Assembly: GCA_029783825.1 (NCBI GenBank) | Contig: JAREIK010005359.1 | Location: 62,001-126,000, forward strand | DNA length: 64,000 bases | Origin: Sapria himalayana | Taxonomy: Eukaryota > Streptophyta > Magnoliopsida > Malpighiales > Rafflesiaceae | Reading direction: 5' to 3' | Part shown: positions 52,501 through 64,000 of the stretch, one piece after another | Layout: every line of letters begins with the position of its first letter | How positions within the stretch are numbered: position 1 is the first letter of the stretch | The notes under the pieces: generated by a model | What the model was told of the DNA's origin: nothing | The model's input: only the letters and a program-made list of their open reading frames with translations | The model's database searches: none | Position numbers and translations under genes: made by a program

Positions 52501-53269
52501 ATGAGCTTGAGGTTCAGATGTACCTTGAATTTCTTTTACAATTGGAATTGAAGAAACTACCGTAACAATAAAATGGTTCGTGAAAGGATGATGATTGGAT
52601 TTACCAGTACTTTGATCATTTGAGATGTTATCATCTTCAATTTATTGTATTGTTCGTTTAGCATTGGATTGTGCTATCTGCATTACCATTAATTAATATG
52701 ATATGTTAAGCATAAATACATATAAATATTTCAAACAAGCAAGCTCTACAAAACATGCTGTAACACATTCAGCTCACTTATTCGGCCCAACCACAACACC
52801 ACAACCAATACTCAACAAAACTGACTGAGACACATAATAATAATAATAATTAAACATTCAATTCTCATCATAAAAACAAACTAAAAGGCTGGTGGCATCT
52901 AAGACATGGTGGATGCACCCAGAAGTGTGACAGACAAGGGCTGGACCTAACTGAACACGGCTGGAATGGCGTGAGGTGGCCTAGAACTCGTTAGAACAGC
53001 AATAGGTGCGTCCGAATTGGATGGGCTATAGCTGAATTGGTGGAATCTTCATGTATTATATATATATTCCAGGTTATAGTATCGGTTTTTTAGGACGGGA
53101 TGGTTCTTGGGATAGATATTGCTTAAGATCCAGAATCGTCCCAAAAGAAAAAATACGTGATAGAACGGGATGGGAAAAGTCAAAGTCAACGGATTTTTCT
53201 TAGTCACGATTCTTTCGAGACAAGACTTCGGGTCGGGTCGCAAATCTTAGAGTCCAGTGAGTAGCCCTA
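49580..53269 (-). mobile_element. hAT DNA transposon copy 4, complete ends
   Basis: A 3.69-kb element bounded by a perfect 8-bp target duplication. The left (3') end reads GAGTGGTGCTCATGGGAC, with two substitutions from the family TAGGGG. The right (5') end is TAGGGCTACTCA in reverse complement. Internal order from the 5' end is leader with a short AT run, leader intron, transposase pseudogene (50525-52695) and ~0.95-kb 3' noncoding region. It is the best-preserved copy: two adjacent open stretches (51431-51838 and 51839-52114) cover most of the catalytic core. Confidence 0.95.
50525..52695 (-). pseudogene. hAT transposase remnant, copy 4 (best preserved)
   Basis: The candidate start codons are near 52680-52695. 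The BED-like region (about 52460-52330) has the TAA shared with copies 1 and 3. The 52051-52356 frame covers LRETCMKFPHKKELTEAHKG and continues to VREALVKMIIKDEL. The 51839-52114 frame holds SLTTDTWTSIQNLSYICLTV with the first catalytic Asp. The 51431-51838 frame opens MNEWGLRKLKCITIDNASNN with the second catalytic Asp, then RCCAHILNLIV and LDCPTRLNSTYLML (family W changed to L). 51086-51268 holds a KYLGSLQ/LDPRYKFKYIKV segment. The shared TAG is at 50799-50801, and the third catalytic Glu is replaced by Lys (AYKSTFS). Frameshifts and stops make it non-functional. Confidence 0.88.
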
Positions 53270-54272
53270 CTAAATGCATATAAAGTTAAATCAGTAAACT
53301 CCTAAACCTCATAATGCCTAAATAAATAAACCATTAAACAGCTAAATACTACTTAAAAATTAATAAATCTATTTTTTATTGTTATTTATTATATTTTTAA
53401 AGATTCATTTTAATTATTTATATTTTTAATTATATATAAATATTAATTACAAAATAAATTGAGTTAGACAAATATAATTATATAAATTATTTTTCATCAA
53501 AAAATTATTGATAAACTTTTTAAAAGAAAAAAAATTTCAAAACAAAAAATTATTATATAGTAATATATTTTGCTTTTCTTCTGAATCATTTTAGGTTTTG
53601 TAATTATATTTTAATTGATATCTATCTTATTAATAATAGATTATTAATTTATTTTTTGACCATTATTAGAATATTTACCAATAAAATTGTTTTTATTGAA
53701 TTTATATGATATATAAATATAATGATTATTATAACTAAATATCATATTCACATTTGAAAAAAAATTAAAAATTATTATATTTTCAAATTTATAACCTTTG
53801 AAAATATCAAAAAAAAAATAAAAATAAATTTTTTATTATTTTATTTTTTTAATAAAACCTATAAACCACTAAATGCATACACAGTTAAATCAGTAAACTT
53901 CTAAACCTCATAATGCTAAATACATAAACCATTAAACCGCTATATACTACTTAATAATTAATAAATGTAATTTTTATTTCTATTTATTATAATTTTAAAT
54001 ATTCATTTTAATTATTTATTAGTTTATTTTTATAGAAATATTTATTACAAATTAAATTATGAGAGCGACATATATTTTTTAATTAATTTATTTTTAATCA
54101 AAAAAATATATGCTTATAAAAGAAGTAGAAATTTAAAAATTAAAAATTATTATCCAGTAATATATTTGACTTTATTTTTGAATCAATTTGGGTTCTGTAA
54201 ATATTTTTTAATTAATATCAATCTTTTTATTAATAGTTTATTATTTTAAATTTTGATCATTATTATATTATC
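53270..54272 (-). repeat. Satellite block between hAT copy 4 and the second hAT family
   Basis: Right of copy 4 the text matches the right flank of copy 2 for about 130 bp (same CTACTTAA segment). It then skips one monomer relative to that locus and continues with the TTGATAAACTTTTT subtype. A palindrome remnant lies near 53795. The block ends at the target duplication of the next element. Confidence 0.85.
54265..54272. repeat. Target-site duplication, left copy, second hAT family
   Basis: ATATTATC, repeated exactly at 55268-55275. Confidence 0.93.
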
Positions 54273-54296
54273 CAATGTTTTGAAAACCGGACCGGA
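54273..54296 (+). repeat. Left terminal inverted repeat, second hAT family
   Basis: It matches 55244-55267 in reverse complement at 23 of 24 positions (C versus T at position 16). Confidence 0.93.
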
Positions 54297-54501
54297 CCGG
54301 CCGGTCCGACTGGTTCGACCGTCGACCGGCCATAAAACCGGTTTGGTTCAATCCAAAAAACCGCTTATTAAGCGAACCAGATGAGAACCATTCGAACCGG
54401 CGGTCAAACCGGTGAACCGGATGAACCGGCCGGTTCTCAGCGAACCGAGCGGTTTGCTTCTTTTTTTTTAAGTTAAAATGACGTCATTTTGATGTTTTTT
54501 A

Positions 54502-54794
54502 CATCTTGAAGAAGTAGAAAATCTTTTGTATGAGGAAGGGTCTCTTCCTATAGAAGTTGAAGGCTCAAATTTAGCTACTCAAATTGGTTAGTAGAATTTT
54601 TAAACTTATCCATTTTAAATTGTTGTTATTACTTATTTTCCTTTATAAATTTTTTCTCTTATTGATACATATTCCTTGTTTTTGTAGAAGATGTGAACGA
54701 TGGTGGCGTGGCCTTAGAAGGAGTTGATTTGGAATACTTTAATTTTCCATATACACAATTTGACTTTTCACATCCTAATTTCCAAAATGAATGA
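54502..54794 (+). pseudogene. C-terminal exons of a hAT transposase, intron retained
   Basis: An open stretch from about 54502 encodes HLEEVENLLYEEGSLPIEVE and runs to 54586, where GT starts an intron. A T-rich stretch leads to TTTTTGTAG at 54679-54687. Joining 54586 to 54688 keeps the frame and continues through GVDLEYFNFPYTQFDF to a TGA at 54792-54794. This acidic, aromatic tail is what would follow the dimerisation domain in this plant hAT group (family knowledge; not verified here). With no start codon or catalytic core it cannot make transposase. That the tail frame and both splice sites survive suggests the deletion is fairly recent. Confidence 0.7.
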
Positions 54795-55267
54795 AGACAT
54801 ATATCTATATTTTCATGCATGAACTTATTAATATGAAAAACTCTTAATGTTGACATTTCATATTTTGAGTAACCATGTAAGTATTGTGAATGACATTTCT
54901 ATTATGAATGATGTTAATTGTTCCTTAGGTTATTGATACATTATTACTCATTAGAATAATCAGGTTATGATAGATATTATATCGATTTATATTATGGAAA
55001 TTAACTTCTTATATTGTATTAAAAATATGATCTCTTGTGATTTATGCAGGTAAATTTTTTTTATAGAAATGCTTAAGAAATAGAGGAGATGCTGTCAAAA
55101 TTTTTATAAAAATTTACCCTTTTATAATTATTTTTAATTTTAATAATATATAAATTATCTATTTATGACGTCACCGGTTCGACCACGGTTCGACCACCGG
55201 TCTGACCAGTGAACCGTGAACTGATAAATTTTCCGGTTCAGTCTCCGGTCCAGTTTTCAAAACATTG

Positions 55268-58200
55268 ATATTATCTATCAAAAAAAATTGTTTATATTGA
55301 ATTTATATGATATATAATTATTAATATTATTATTACTAAATATTGTATTCACATTTCAAAAAATTTTAAATATTTTCTTAGGTTATAACCTATAAAAATG
55401 ATAAAAAATTACAAATTTTGTTTGTTATTTTATTGTTTAAAAAAACATTTAAACCACTAAATGCCTAAAAACATAAATTGTTAAACTTTTAAACGACAAA
55501 ACCTTTAAATACTTAAACTATTAAACAGGTGTACATTAATAAAAAATCATAAATCTCAATTTAATTTTTATTAAGTATAATTTTAAATTTTTATTTTAAT
55601 TATTTATTAGTTTATTTTTATAGAAATATTAGTTACAAAATAAATTATTAGTGAGACAGAACTTATTTAAATAATTTATTTTTCATTAAAAAAAATTTAT
55701 ATCCTTATAAAAAGAGGTAAAATTTTAAAAACAAAAATCTATTATTTAGTAATATATTTTATTTTTATTTTGAATCATTTTAGATTTTGCAATTATATTT
55801 TAATTTATATCATTCTCATTAATAATAGTTTATTAATTTTGTATTGATCATTATTATAATATCTATTAACAAAATTATTTATATTGAGTTTACATTATAT
55901 ATAATTATTAAGATTATATTACTGAATATTATATTACATTTAAAAAAATTAAAAATTATTATAATTTCAAAGGTTATAAACTTCAAAATTAAAAAAAATA
56001 AAAAAATTTAATTTTTTATTCTTTTATTCTTTAATAAAAACTGTAAATAACTAAAGTCATAAACACTTAAATCACTAAACCCCAAAACAACTACATACTT
56101 AAACCATTAAACTAGTATATCCTGAATAATAAATAATAATTATCAATTTTATTTGTATTCATTATAATTTTAAATATTCATTTTAATTATTTATTAGTTT
56201 ATTTTTATAGAATTATAAATTAAAAAAAATTATGTGGAAGACAAATATAATTTAAATAATTTACTTTTAATAACAAAAAATATAAACTTATAAAAAGAAG
56301 CATAACATCAAAGAAATTATTATTTAGTTTATATTTTACTTTGATTTTGAATAAATTTACATTTTGCAAAATTTACATTTTGCAAATTTATTTTTTGATC
56401 ATTAATATAATATATTTCATTATAATTGTTTATATTGAATTTACATGATATATAATTATTAAGATTATCATAACTAAATATATTTTATTCATATATAAAA
56501 AAAATTTAAAAATTGATATATTTTCAAAGTTTAAGACATTCAAAATTGAGAAAAAATAACAAAAATTAATTTTTTGTTATATCATTGTTTAAATAAAACT
56601 TATAAACCATTAAATGCCTAAACACATAAATATCTAAACTGCTAAACCCCGAAACCCCTAAATACTTAAACCTTTAAACTCGTAAACCTTAAATATAATT
56701 TAAATAATTTATAGAAACATTAATTACAAAATAAATTATGAGTGATACAAATATAATTTAAATAAAATATTTTTCATCAAAAAAACATATAAGCTTATAA
56801 AATGATGCAAAATCTAAAAAAAACTTATTATTTAGTAATAAATTTTTCTTTAATTTTGAATCATTTTAGGTTTTTTAATTATATTTTAATTTATATATAT
56901 CATATTAATAATAGTTTTTAAATTTATTTTTTTATAATAGATATAATATCTATCAATAAAATTGTTTAGAATTAGTTTATATTATATATAGTTATAATAT
57001 TTATTATTACTAAATATTGTATTCACATTTTTAAAAAATTTTAAAATTATGATATTTTCAAATGTTATAATCTTTGAAAATTTGAAAAAATATCAAAAAT
57101 AATTTTTTTATTATTTCATTGTTTGAATAAAACCTATAAACCATTAAATGACTAAATACTTAAATCAGTAACTTCTAAATCTCGAAAACACTAAATTGAT
57201 AAATTTTTTAAATAGGTATCACCTAAATAATAAATCTAATTATTATTTTTTTCATTATAATTTTATATATTCATTTTAATTATTTATTTTTTATTTTATA
57301 TAAATATTAATTACAAAATAAATTATAAGTTAGACAAATATAATTTATATAAATTATTTATCAACAAAAAATATAGATAAACTTATTAAAAGAAGACAAA
57401 AATTAAAAACAAAAAATTATTATAGTAATATATTTTACTTTATTTCTGAATCATTTTAGGTTTTGTAATTATATTTTAATTGATATCTAATTTATTAATA
57501 ATAGATTATTAATATATTTTTTTGATCATTATAAAAATATCTATCAATAAAAATATTTATATTTAATTTATATAATATATAAATTTAATAATTATTATAA
57601 CTAAATATTGTATTCACTTTTGAAAAAAAAATTAAAATTATTATATTTTCAAAGATTAAAACCTTTGAACTTGTGAAAAAACAAAAAAAAATATTTTTCT
57701 TTATTATTTCATTGTTTAATTAAAACCTATAAATCACTAAATCTCTAAACACTTAAATCACTAAACTACAAAATTTTGATACCCCTATATAGATAATACT
57801 TTAAATCAGTATACCCTAAATAATAATTAATAAATTTCATTTTTATTTGATTTCATTATAATTTAAAAAATTCATCTTGATTGTTTAGTTTTTTATTTTT
57901 ATATATGTATTAATTATAAAATAAATTGAGTTAAAAATATAATTTATAAAAATTATTTTTCATCAAAAAATTGATAAGCTTATAAAAAGAATAAAATTTA
58001 AAAATAAATAATTATTATTAGTGAGAGATTTTGCTTTGATTTTGAATCATTTTATGTTTTGATATTATATTTTAAGTAATATCAATCTTATTCATAAAAG
58101 ATTTTAAATTTATTTTTTGATAATTATTAGAATATCTATGAATAAAATTGTTTATATTGAATTTATATGATATATAATTATTATGATTATTATAAATAAA

Positions 58201-61200
58201 TATTATATTCACTTTTGAAACAAATTTAAAAATTATTATATTTTCAAATGTTATAATCTTAAAAAATGAGAAAAAATAATAAAAAAAATATTTTGTTATT
58301 TTATTTTTTAAATAATACTTATAGACCAATAAATGCTTACTTACTTAAATTAGTAAGCTCATAAACCCCTAAATACATAAACATTTTAACATCTATATAC
58401 TACTTAATAAATAATAAATCTCATTTTTATTTCTATTTATTATAATTTTAAATATTCATTTTAATTATTTATAGTTTAATTTTTTAGAAAAATTAATTAC
58501 AAAATAAATTTCGAGTGAGACAAATATTATTTAAATAATTTATTTTAATAAAAAAAATATAAGCTTATAAAAACAAAAAAAATTTAAAAATTAAATATTA
58601 TTATTTAGTAATATATTTGGATTTTATTTGAATCATTTTGTGTTATGTAAATATATTTTAATTAATATTATATTTTTAATAATAGTTAATTAATTTAATT
58701 TTTGATCAATATTATAATATCTATCATTAAATTTTTTTTATAAAATTTATATGATATATAATTAGTATGATTAATATAATTATACATAGTATTCACATTT
58801 CAGTAAATTTTAAAAATTATTTTATTTTCAAAGGTTATAACCTTTGAAAATCAGAAAAAATCTAAAAAAAATTTTTTTTATTATATAAATAAAACCTATA
58901 AACCACTAAATACCTAAAACCCTAAATTGATAAACTTCTAAACGAAAAAACTCCTAAATAATCAAACCATTAAACCGGTATACCACATATAATAAATCAT
59001 AAATCTCATTTTAATTTGTATTCATTATAATTTTAAATATTCATTTTAATTATTTATTAGTTTATTTTTTATAGAAATATTAATTACAAAATAAATAATG
59101 AGTGAGATAACTATAATTTTAGAATTTATTTATAAACAAAAAAAATATATGCTTATAAAAAGAATTAAAAATTTAAAGTAAAAAATTATTATTTAGTAAA
59201 ATATTCTACTTTGATTTTGAATCATTATATATAGGTTATATTTTAATTAATATCAATCTTATTAAGAATAGTTTATTAATTTATTATTTGATCAATTTTA
59301 TAATATCTAACAATAAAATTACTTATATTAAATTTAAATGTCTTATAATTATTAAGATTATTATAACTAAATGTTATATTTACATTTGAAAAAATTTAAA
59401 AATTATTATATTTTCAAAGGTTATAACCTTCAAAATGATAAAAAATCACAAAAATAATTTTTTTATTATTTTATTATTTAAATAAAACTTATAAACCACT
59501 AAATGCCTAAACATTTAAATCTCTAGACTCCTAACCCCAAAACCCCCTAAATACTTAAACCATTAAACCTATATAACCTAAATAATAAATAATAAATCTC
59601 ATTTTTATTTGTATTCATTATAATTTTAAATATTTATTTTAATAATTTTTTAGTTTTTTTATAGAAATATTAATTACAAAATATATAATGAGTGAGGCAT
59701 ATATAATTTTTTTAAAAAAATTTTTATGAAAAAAAATATAAGCTTATAAAAATAAACAAAATTTCAAAAATTTAAAATATTATTTAGTAATATAATTTAC
59801 TTTGATTTTGAAATATGTTGGGTTCTGCAAATATATTTAATTAAAATCTATCTTATTAATAATAGTTTATTAATTTATTTTTTGATCATCAAATTAATAT
59901 ATAATAATAAATTTTTTATGCTGAATTTACTTTAAATATAATTATTAAGATTATTATAACTAAGTATTGCATTCATATTTTAGAATTATTAAAAAATTAT
60001 TATATTTTCTAAGGTTATAACCTTTCAAAATCACGAAAATTCTTAAAAATAATTTTTTTGTTATTACATAGATTAAATAAAACCTATAAACACCTAAATG
60101 TTCAAACATATAAATCAATAAACTATTTAACCCCATAACCACAAAAAACATAAACCATTAAATAAGTATACCCAAAATAATAAATCATATATCTCATTTT
60201 TATTAGTATTCATTATAATTTTAAATATTCATTTTAATTATTTATCAATTTATTTTTATAGAAATATTAGTTACAAAATTAATTATTAGTGAGATAGATA
60301 TAATTTAAATAATTTATTTTTCATCAAAAAATTATATATGCTTATATAATGAGCCAAAATTTTTAAAATAAAAATTATTATTTTGTAATATATCTTATTT
60401 TAATTTCGAATCATTTTAGATTCTACAATTATATTTTAATTTATATCATTCTTATTAATACTAGTTTATTAATTTATTTATTGATCATTATTTTAATATC
60501 TATTAATAAAATTATTTATATTTAGTTAACATTATATATAATTATTAAGATTATTATAACTAAATATTATTTTCACATTTAAAAAAATTAAAAAAATTCG
60601 AAAAATTAAATTTTTTGTTTTTAATTCTTTAGATAATAATTATAAAACACTAAAGGTCTAAACACTTAAATCACCAAACTACTAAACCCAAAAACACCTA
60701 AATACTTAAACCATTAAACCAGTATATCCTGAATAATAAATAATAAATCTCAATTTTATTTGTATTCATTATAATTTTAAATAATTATTTTAATTATTTA
60801 TTAGTTTATTATTATTATAGAATTATAAATTACAAAATAATTATGCGTAAGATAAATTAATTTAAATAATTTATTATAAAAACAAAAATATAAAGTTATA
60901 AAAAAAGCAAAACATTAAAAAAATTATTATTAAGTAATATATTTTACTTTGATTTTGAATAAATTTAGATTTTGCAAATATATTTTAAATAATATCTATC
61001 TTGTTAATAATCGTTTATTAAATTTTTTTTGATCATTATTATAATATCTAGCAATGTATTTATTTATATTGAATTTAAATGACTTATAATTATTAAGATT
61101 ATTATAACTAAATATTATATTTATATTTAAAAAAAATTTTAAAATTATTATATTTTCAAAGGTTATAACATTCAAAAATTAAAAAAATAATAAAAATAAA

Positions 61201-62330
61201 TTTTTTGCTATATCATTGTTTAAATAAAACTTATAAACCACTAAATGCCTAAACACTTAAACCTCTAAACAACTAATTACAAAGCCCATAATACTTAAAT
61301 GTTTAAACTCGTAAACCTTAAATATAATTTAAATAATTTATTAAAATATTAATTACAAAATAAATTATGAGTGATACAAATATAATTTAAATAATTTATT
61401 TTTCAATAAAAAAAATATAAGCTTATAAAAGAAGCAAAAACTAAAAAAAAATTATTATATAGTAATAAATTTTACTTGGATTTTGAATATTTTAGGTTTT
61501 GCAATTATATTTTAATTTCTATATATCATATTAATAATAGCATATTAATTTATTTTTTGATAATTGGTATCATATCTATCAATAAAATTGTTTATATTTA
61601 GTTTATATTATATATAATTATAATGATTATTATTATTATTATATATTGTATTCACATTTTTAAAAAATTTTAAAATTATTATATTTTCAAAGGTTATAAC
61701 ATTTTTATTAAGTGTAATTTTAAATTTTTATTTTAATTATTTATCAGTTTATTTTTATAGAAATATTAATTACAATATAAATTATTAGTGAGAAAGATCT
61801 ATTTTAAATAATTTATTTTTTATCAAAAAAAATATGTGTGCTTATAAAAGATGCAACATTTTAAAAACAAAATTTATTAATTTGTAATATATTTTATTTT
61901 AATTTTGAATCATTTTAGTTTTTGCAATTATATTTTAATTTATAGTATTCTTATTAATAATAGTTTATTAATTTTTTATTGATCATTATTATAAAATCTA
62001 TTATTACAATTATTCATATTGAGTTTACAGTATATATTATTATTAAGAATATTATAACTATATATTATATTAACATTTAAAAAAAATTAAAAATTAATAT
62101 ATTTTCAAAGGTTATAACCTTCAAAAATTTAAAAAAAATCAAAAAATTTAATTTTTTATTTTTTCATTGTTTAAATAAAACTATAAATCACTAAAGGCCT
62201 AAACACTTAAATCACTAAACCCCAAAACACCTAAATACTTAAACCATTAAAATAGTATATCTTGAATAATAAATAATAAATCTCTATTTTATTTGTATTC
62301 ATTATAATTTTAAATATTCATTTTAATTAA
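55268..62330 (-). repeat. Satellite array, third reversed block
   Basis: Palindromes lie near 55383, 55970, 56530, 57060, 57655, 58253, 58833, 59420, 60012, 61163, 61692 and 62110. The 58253-60012 units repeat the subtype order of 26503-28290. Around 60590 one palindrome is lost and two monomers are fused. Near 61700 the text jumps from one subtype to another inside the palindrome flank (CATTTTTATTAAGTG). No gene is credible. Confidence 0.88.
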
Positions 62331-64000
62331 TATTTTGTAATTATATCCGTCTCACTAATATTTATTTTGTAATTAACATTTCAATAAAAATAAACATATA
62401 AATAATTAAAATGAATATTTAAAATTATAATGAATACTAATAAAAATGAGATTTATTATTTATTATTTAGAGTATACTAATTTAAAGGCATATGTATTTA
62501 TGGGCTTCGGGGTTTAGGAGTTTAGTCATTAAGAACTTAGCTATTTTGTGGTTTATAGATTTTATTTAAAAAACTAATAACAAAAAATTTTTTTTTTATT
62601 TTTTGTCATTTTCAAAGGTTATAACCTTTGAAAACTTAATAATTTTAAAATTTTTTTAAAATATGAAAATATTATTTTGTTATAATAATCGAAATAATTA
62701 TATATTATGTAAATTCAATATAAATAATTTTTTTATAGATATTATAATGACGATAATAAAATAAATTAATAAACTATTATTAATAAGATAGATATTAAAT
62801 AAAATTTATTTGAAAAACCTAAAATGATTCAAAATCAAAGTAAAATATATTAATAAGGTAGATATTAAATAAAACTATTATTAATAAGATAAAATATATA
62901 GGTTTAAAAGATTATATTTTTATGAGTTTTGGGATTTAAGAATTTAGTGATTTAAGTGGTTAGGCATTTAGTAGTTTATCGGTTTTATTTAAAAATAAAA
63001 TAACATATTTTTTTTGTTATTTGTTCTCATTTTTGAAGGATATAACCTTTGAAACTATAATAATTTTTAATTTTTTTTTAAATATGAATACCATATTTAG
63101 TTATGATAATCTTAATAATTATATATCATGTAAATTCAATATAAACAATTATTTTGACATATATTATAATAATGATCATACAAAAGATTAATAAACAATT
63201 ATTAATAAGATAAATATTGTTTAAAATATATTTACAAAACCTAAAATGATTCAAAATCAAAGTGAAATATTTTACTAAATATTAATTTTAAATTTTTAAA
63301 TTTTTGTATCCATTTATAAGCACATATATTTTTTGATGAAAAATAAATTATTTAAATTATATTTGTCTTACTATTAATTTATTTTTTAATTTATATTTCT
63401 ATAAAAATAAACTAATAAATAATAAAAATGTATACAAAATTATAATGAATACTAATTAAAATGAGATTTATTATTTATTATTTAGGGTATACCTATTTAA
63501 TAGTTTAAGTTTATGTGGTTTTGGGGTTAATGAGTTTATTATTATTTTATTGTTTACACATGTAGGTTATTTATTGATTTAAGATTTTATTCAATCAATG
63601 AAATAACAAAAAATTTAGTTTTATGATTTTCGTGATTTTCACAGGTTATAACCTTTGAAAATATAATAATTTTTTAATAGTTCTAAAATATGAATACAAT
63701 ACTTAGTTATAATATCTTAATAATAATATTTGCTGTAAATTGAATATAAAATTTTATTAATATATATTATTTTGATGATCAAAAATAAATTAATAAACTA
63801 TTATTAATAAGACATATATTAATTAAATATATTTGTAGAACCCAAATAATTAAAAATCAAAAGTAATTATATTACTAAATAAAATTTTAAATTTTTGAAA
63901 ATTGTTTATTTTTATAAGCTTATATTTTTTTCATAAAAAAATAATTTACTAAAAATATATGTCTCACTCATTATTTATTTTGCAATTAATTTTCTATAAA
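62331..64000 (+). repeat. Satellite block, TTTAGG-strand orientation, to the window end
   Basis: Orientation switches at about 62328-62342 (minus text ATTCATTTTAATTA runs into plus text TATATCCGTCTCACTAATA). Palindromes lie at 62609-62634 and near 63043 and 63648. A short unit near 62850-62930 has lost most of a monomer, with a repeated GTAGATATTAAATAAAA-type segment. The stretch 63040-64000 closely matches 40150-41100. The array continues past the window end. Confidence 0.85.

Larger units (their letters stand above)
54273..55267 (+). mobile_element. Internally deleted hAT element of a second family (995 bp)
   Basis: The terminal inverted repeats are about 24 bp with one mismatch: CAATGTTTTGAAAAC at both outer ends, continuing to GGACCGGA. 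They are flanked by a perfect 8-bp duplication. Both subterminal regions are packed with CCGG/ACCGG/GGTTCGA motifs on both strands, a plausible cluster of transposase binding sites. Each side also has a TGACGTCA palindrome (54479-54486 and 55166-55173). The interior keeps only the last coding exons of a transposase, so it depends on an autonomous relative for movement. It is unrelated to copies 1-4 in its ends and is inserted in a satellite monomer at the ATAATATCTATC segment. Confidence 0.95.

Noticed and set aside
1..64000. tRNA, rRNA or other structured RNA genes
   Set aside because: I saw no tRNA-like A/B box pair with a foldable cloverleaf and no rRNA-like conserved blocks in the non-satellite parts. 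This was a visual check, not a covariance-model search.

Overview
This window looks like nuclear heterochromatin from a flowering plant. It is very A+T-rich. No part of it supports an intact, expressed gene with confidence. The evidence for a plant is the transposon content (BED/RICESLEEPER-type hAT elements with GT-AG introns), the TTTAGGG-like telomere-related motifs, and the long-monomer satellite organisation. The species cannot be named from the sequence.

Most of the 64 kb is one satellite family with a monomer of about 595 bp. Each monomer has two landmarks. One is a perfect or near-perfect palindrome centred on CAAAGGTTATAACCTTTG. The other, about 50-60 bp away, is an ~80-90 bp tract of degenerate TTTA-type octamers (consensus roughly TTTARNGG), which looks like a telomere-like minisatellite embedded in the monomer. 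Monomers fall into recognisable subtypes that recur in a fixed order. This makes a higher-order repeat of 13 monomers (about 7.96 kb, clearest at 26503-34465) with an embedded 2-monomer sub-repeat of about 1.35 kb. I call the strand on which the octamers read TTTAGG the satellite's plus orientation.

Layout:
- 1-5074: satellite (+).
- 5075-7744: hAT copy 1 (+), 3' truncated.
- 7745-8440: satellite (-).
- 8441-8945: non-satellite segment.
- 8946-21545: satellite (-).
- 21546-25240: hAT copy 2 (-), both ends present.
- 25241-37308: satellite (-).
- 37309-40097: hAT copy 3 (+), 5' truncated.
- 40098-44271: satellite (+).
- 44272-46559: non-satellite island; its first 500 bp are an inverted copy of 8441-8945.
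- 46560-48510: satellite (+).
- 48511-49579: satellite (-).
- 49580-53269: hAT copy 4 (-), perfect 8-bp target duplication.
- 53270-54272: satellite (-).
- 54273-55267: a second, unrelated hAT family, internally deleted, perfect 8-bp target duplication.
- 55268-62330: satellite (-).
- 62331-64000: satellite (+).

The main inference is that the four large hAT copies descend from a single insertion. Every preserved end sits at the same octamer (GCATTTAG) of the same monomer subtype. Each copy's coding strand always matches the local TTTAGG strand. All four carry the same in-frame TAG before the dimerisation domain. The transposon was therefore copied as a passenger of satellite amplification, not by repeated transposition. 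Two of the orientation switches in the array fall exactly inside broken hAT copies. All transposase genes here are pseudogenes.
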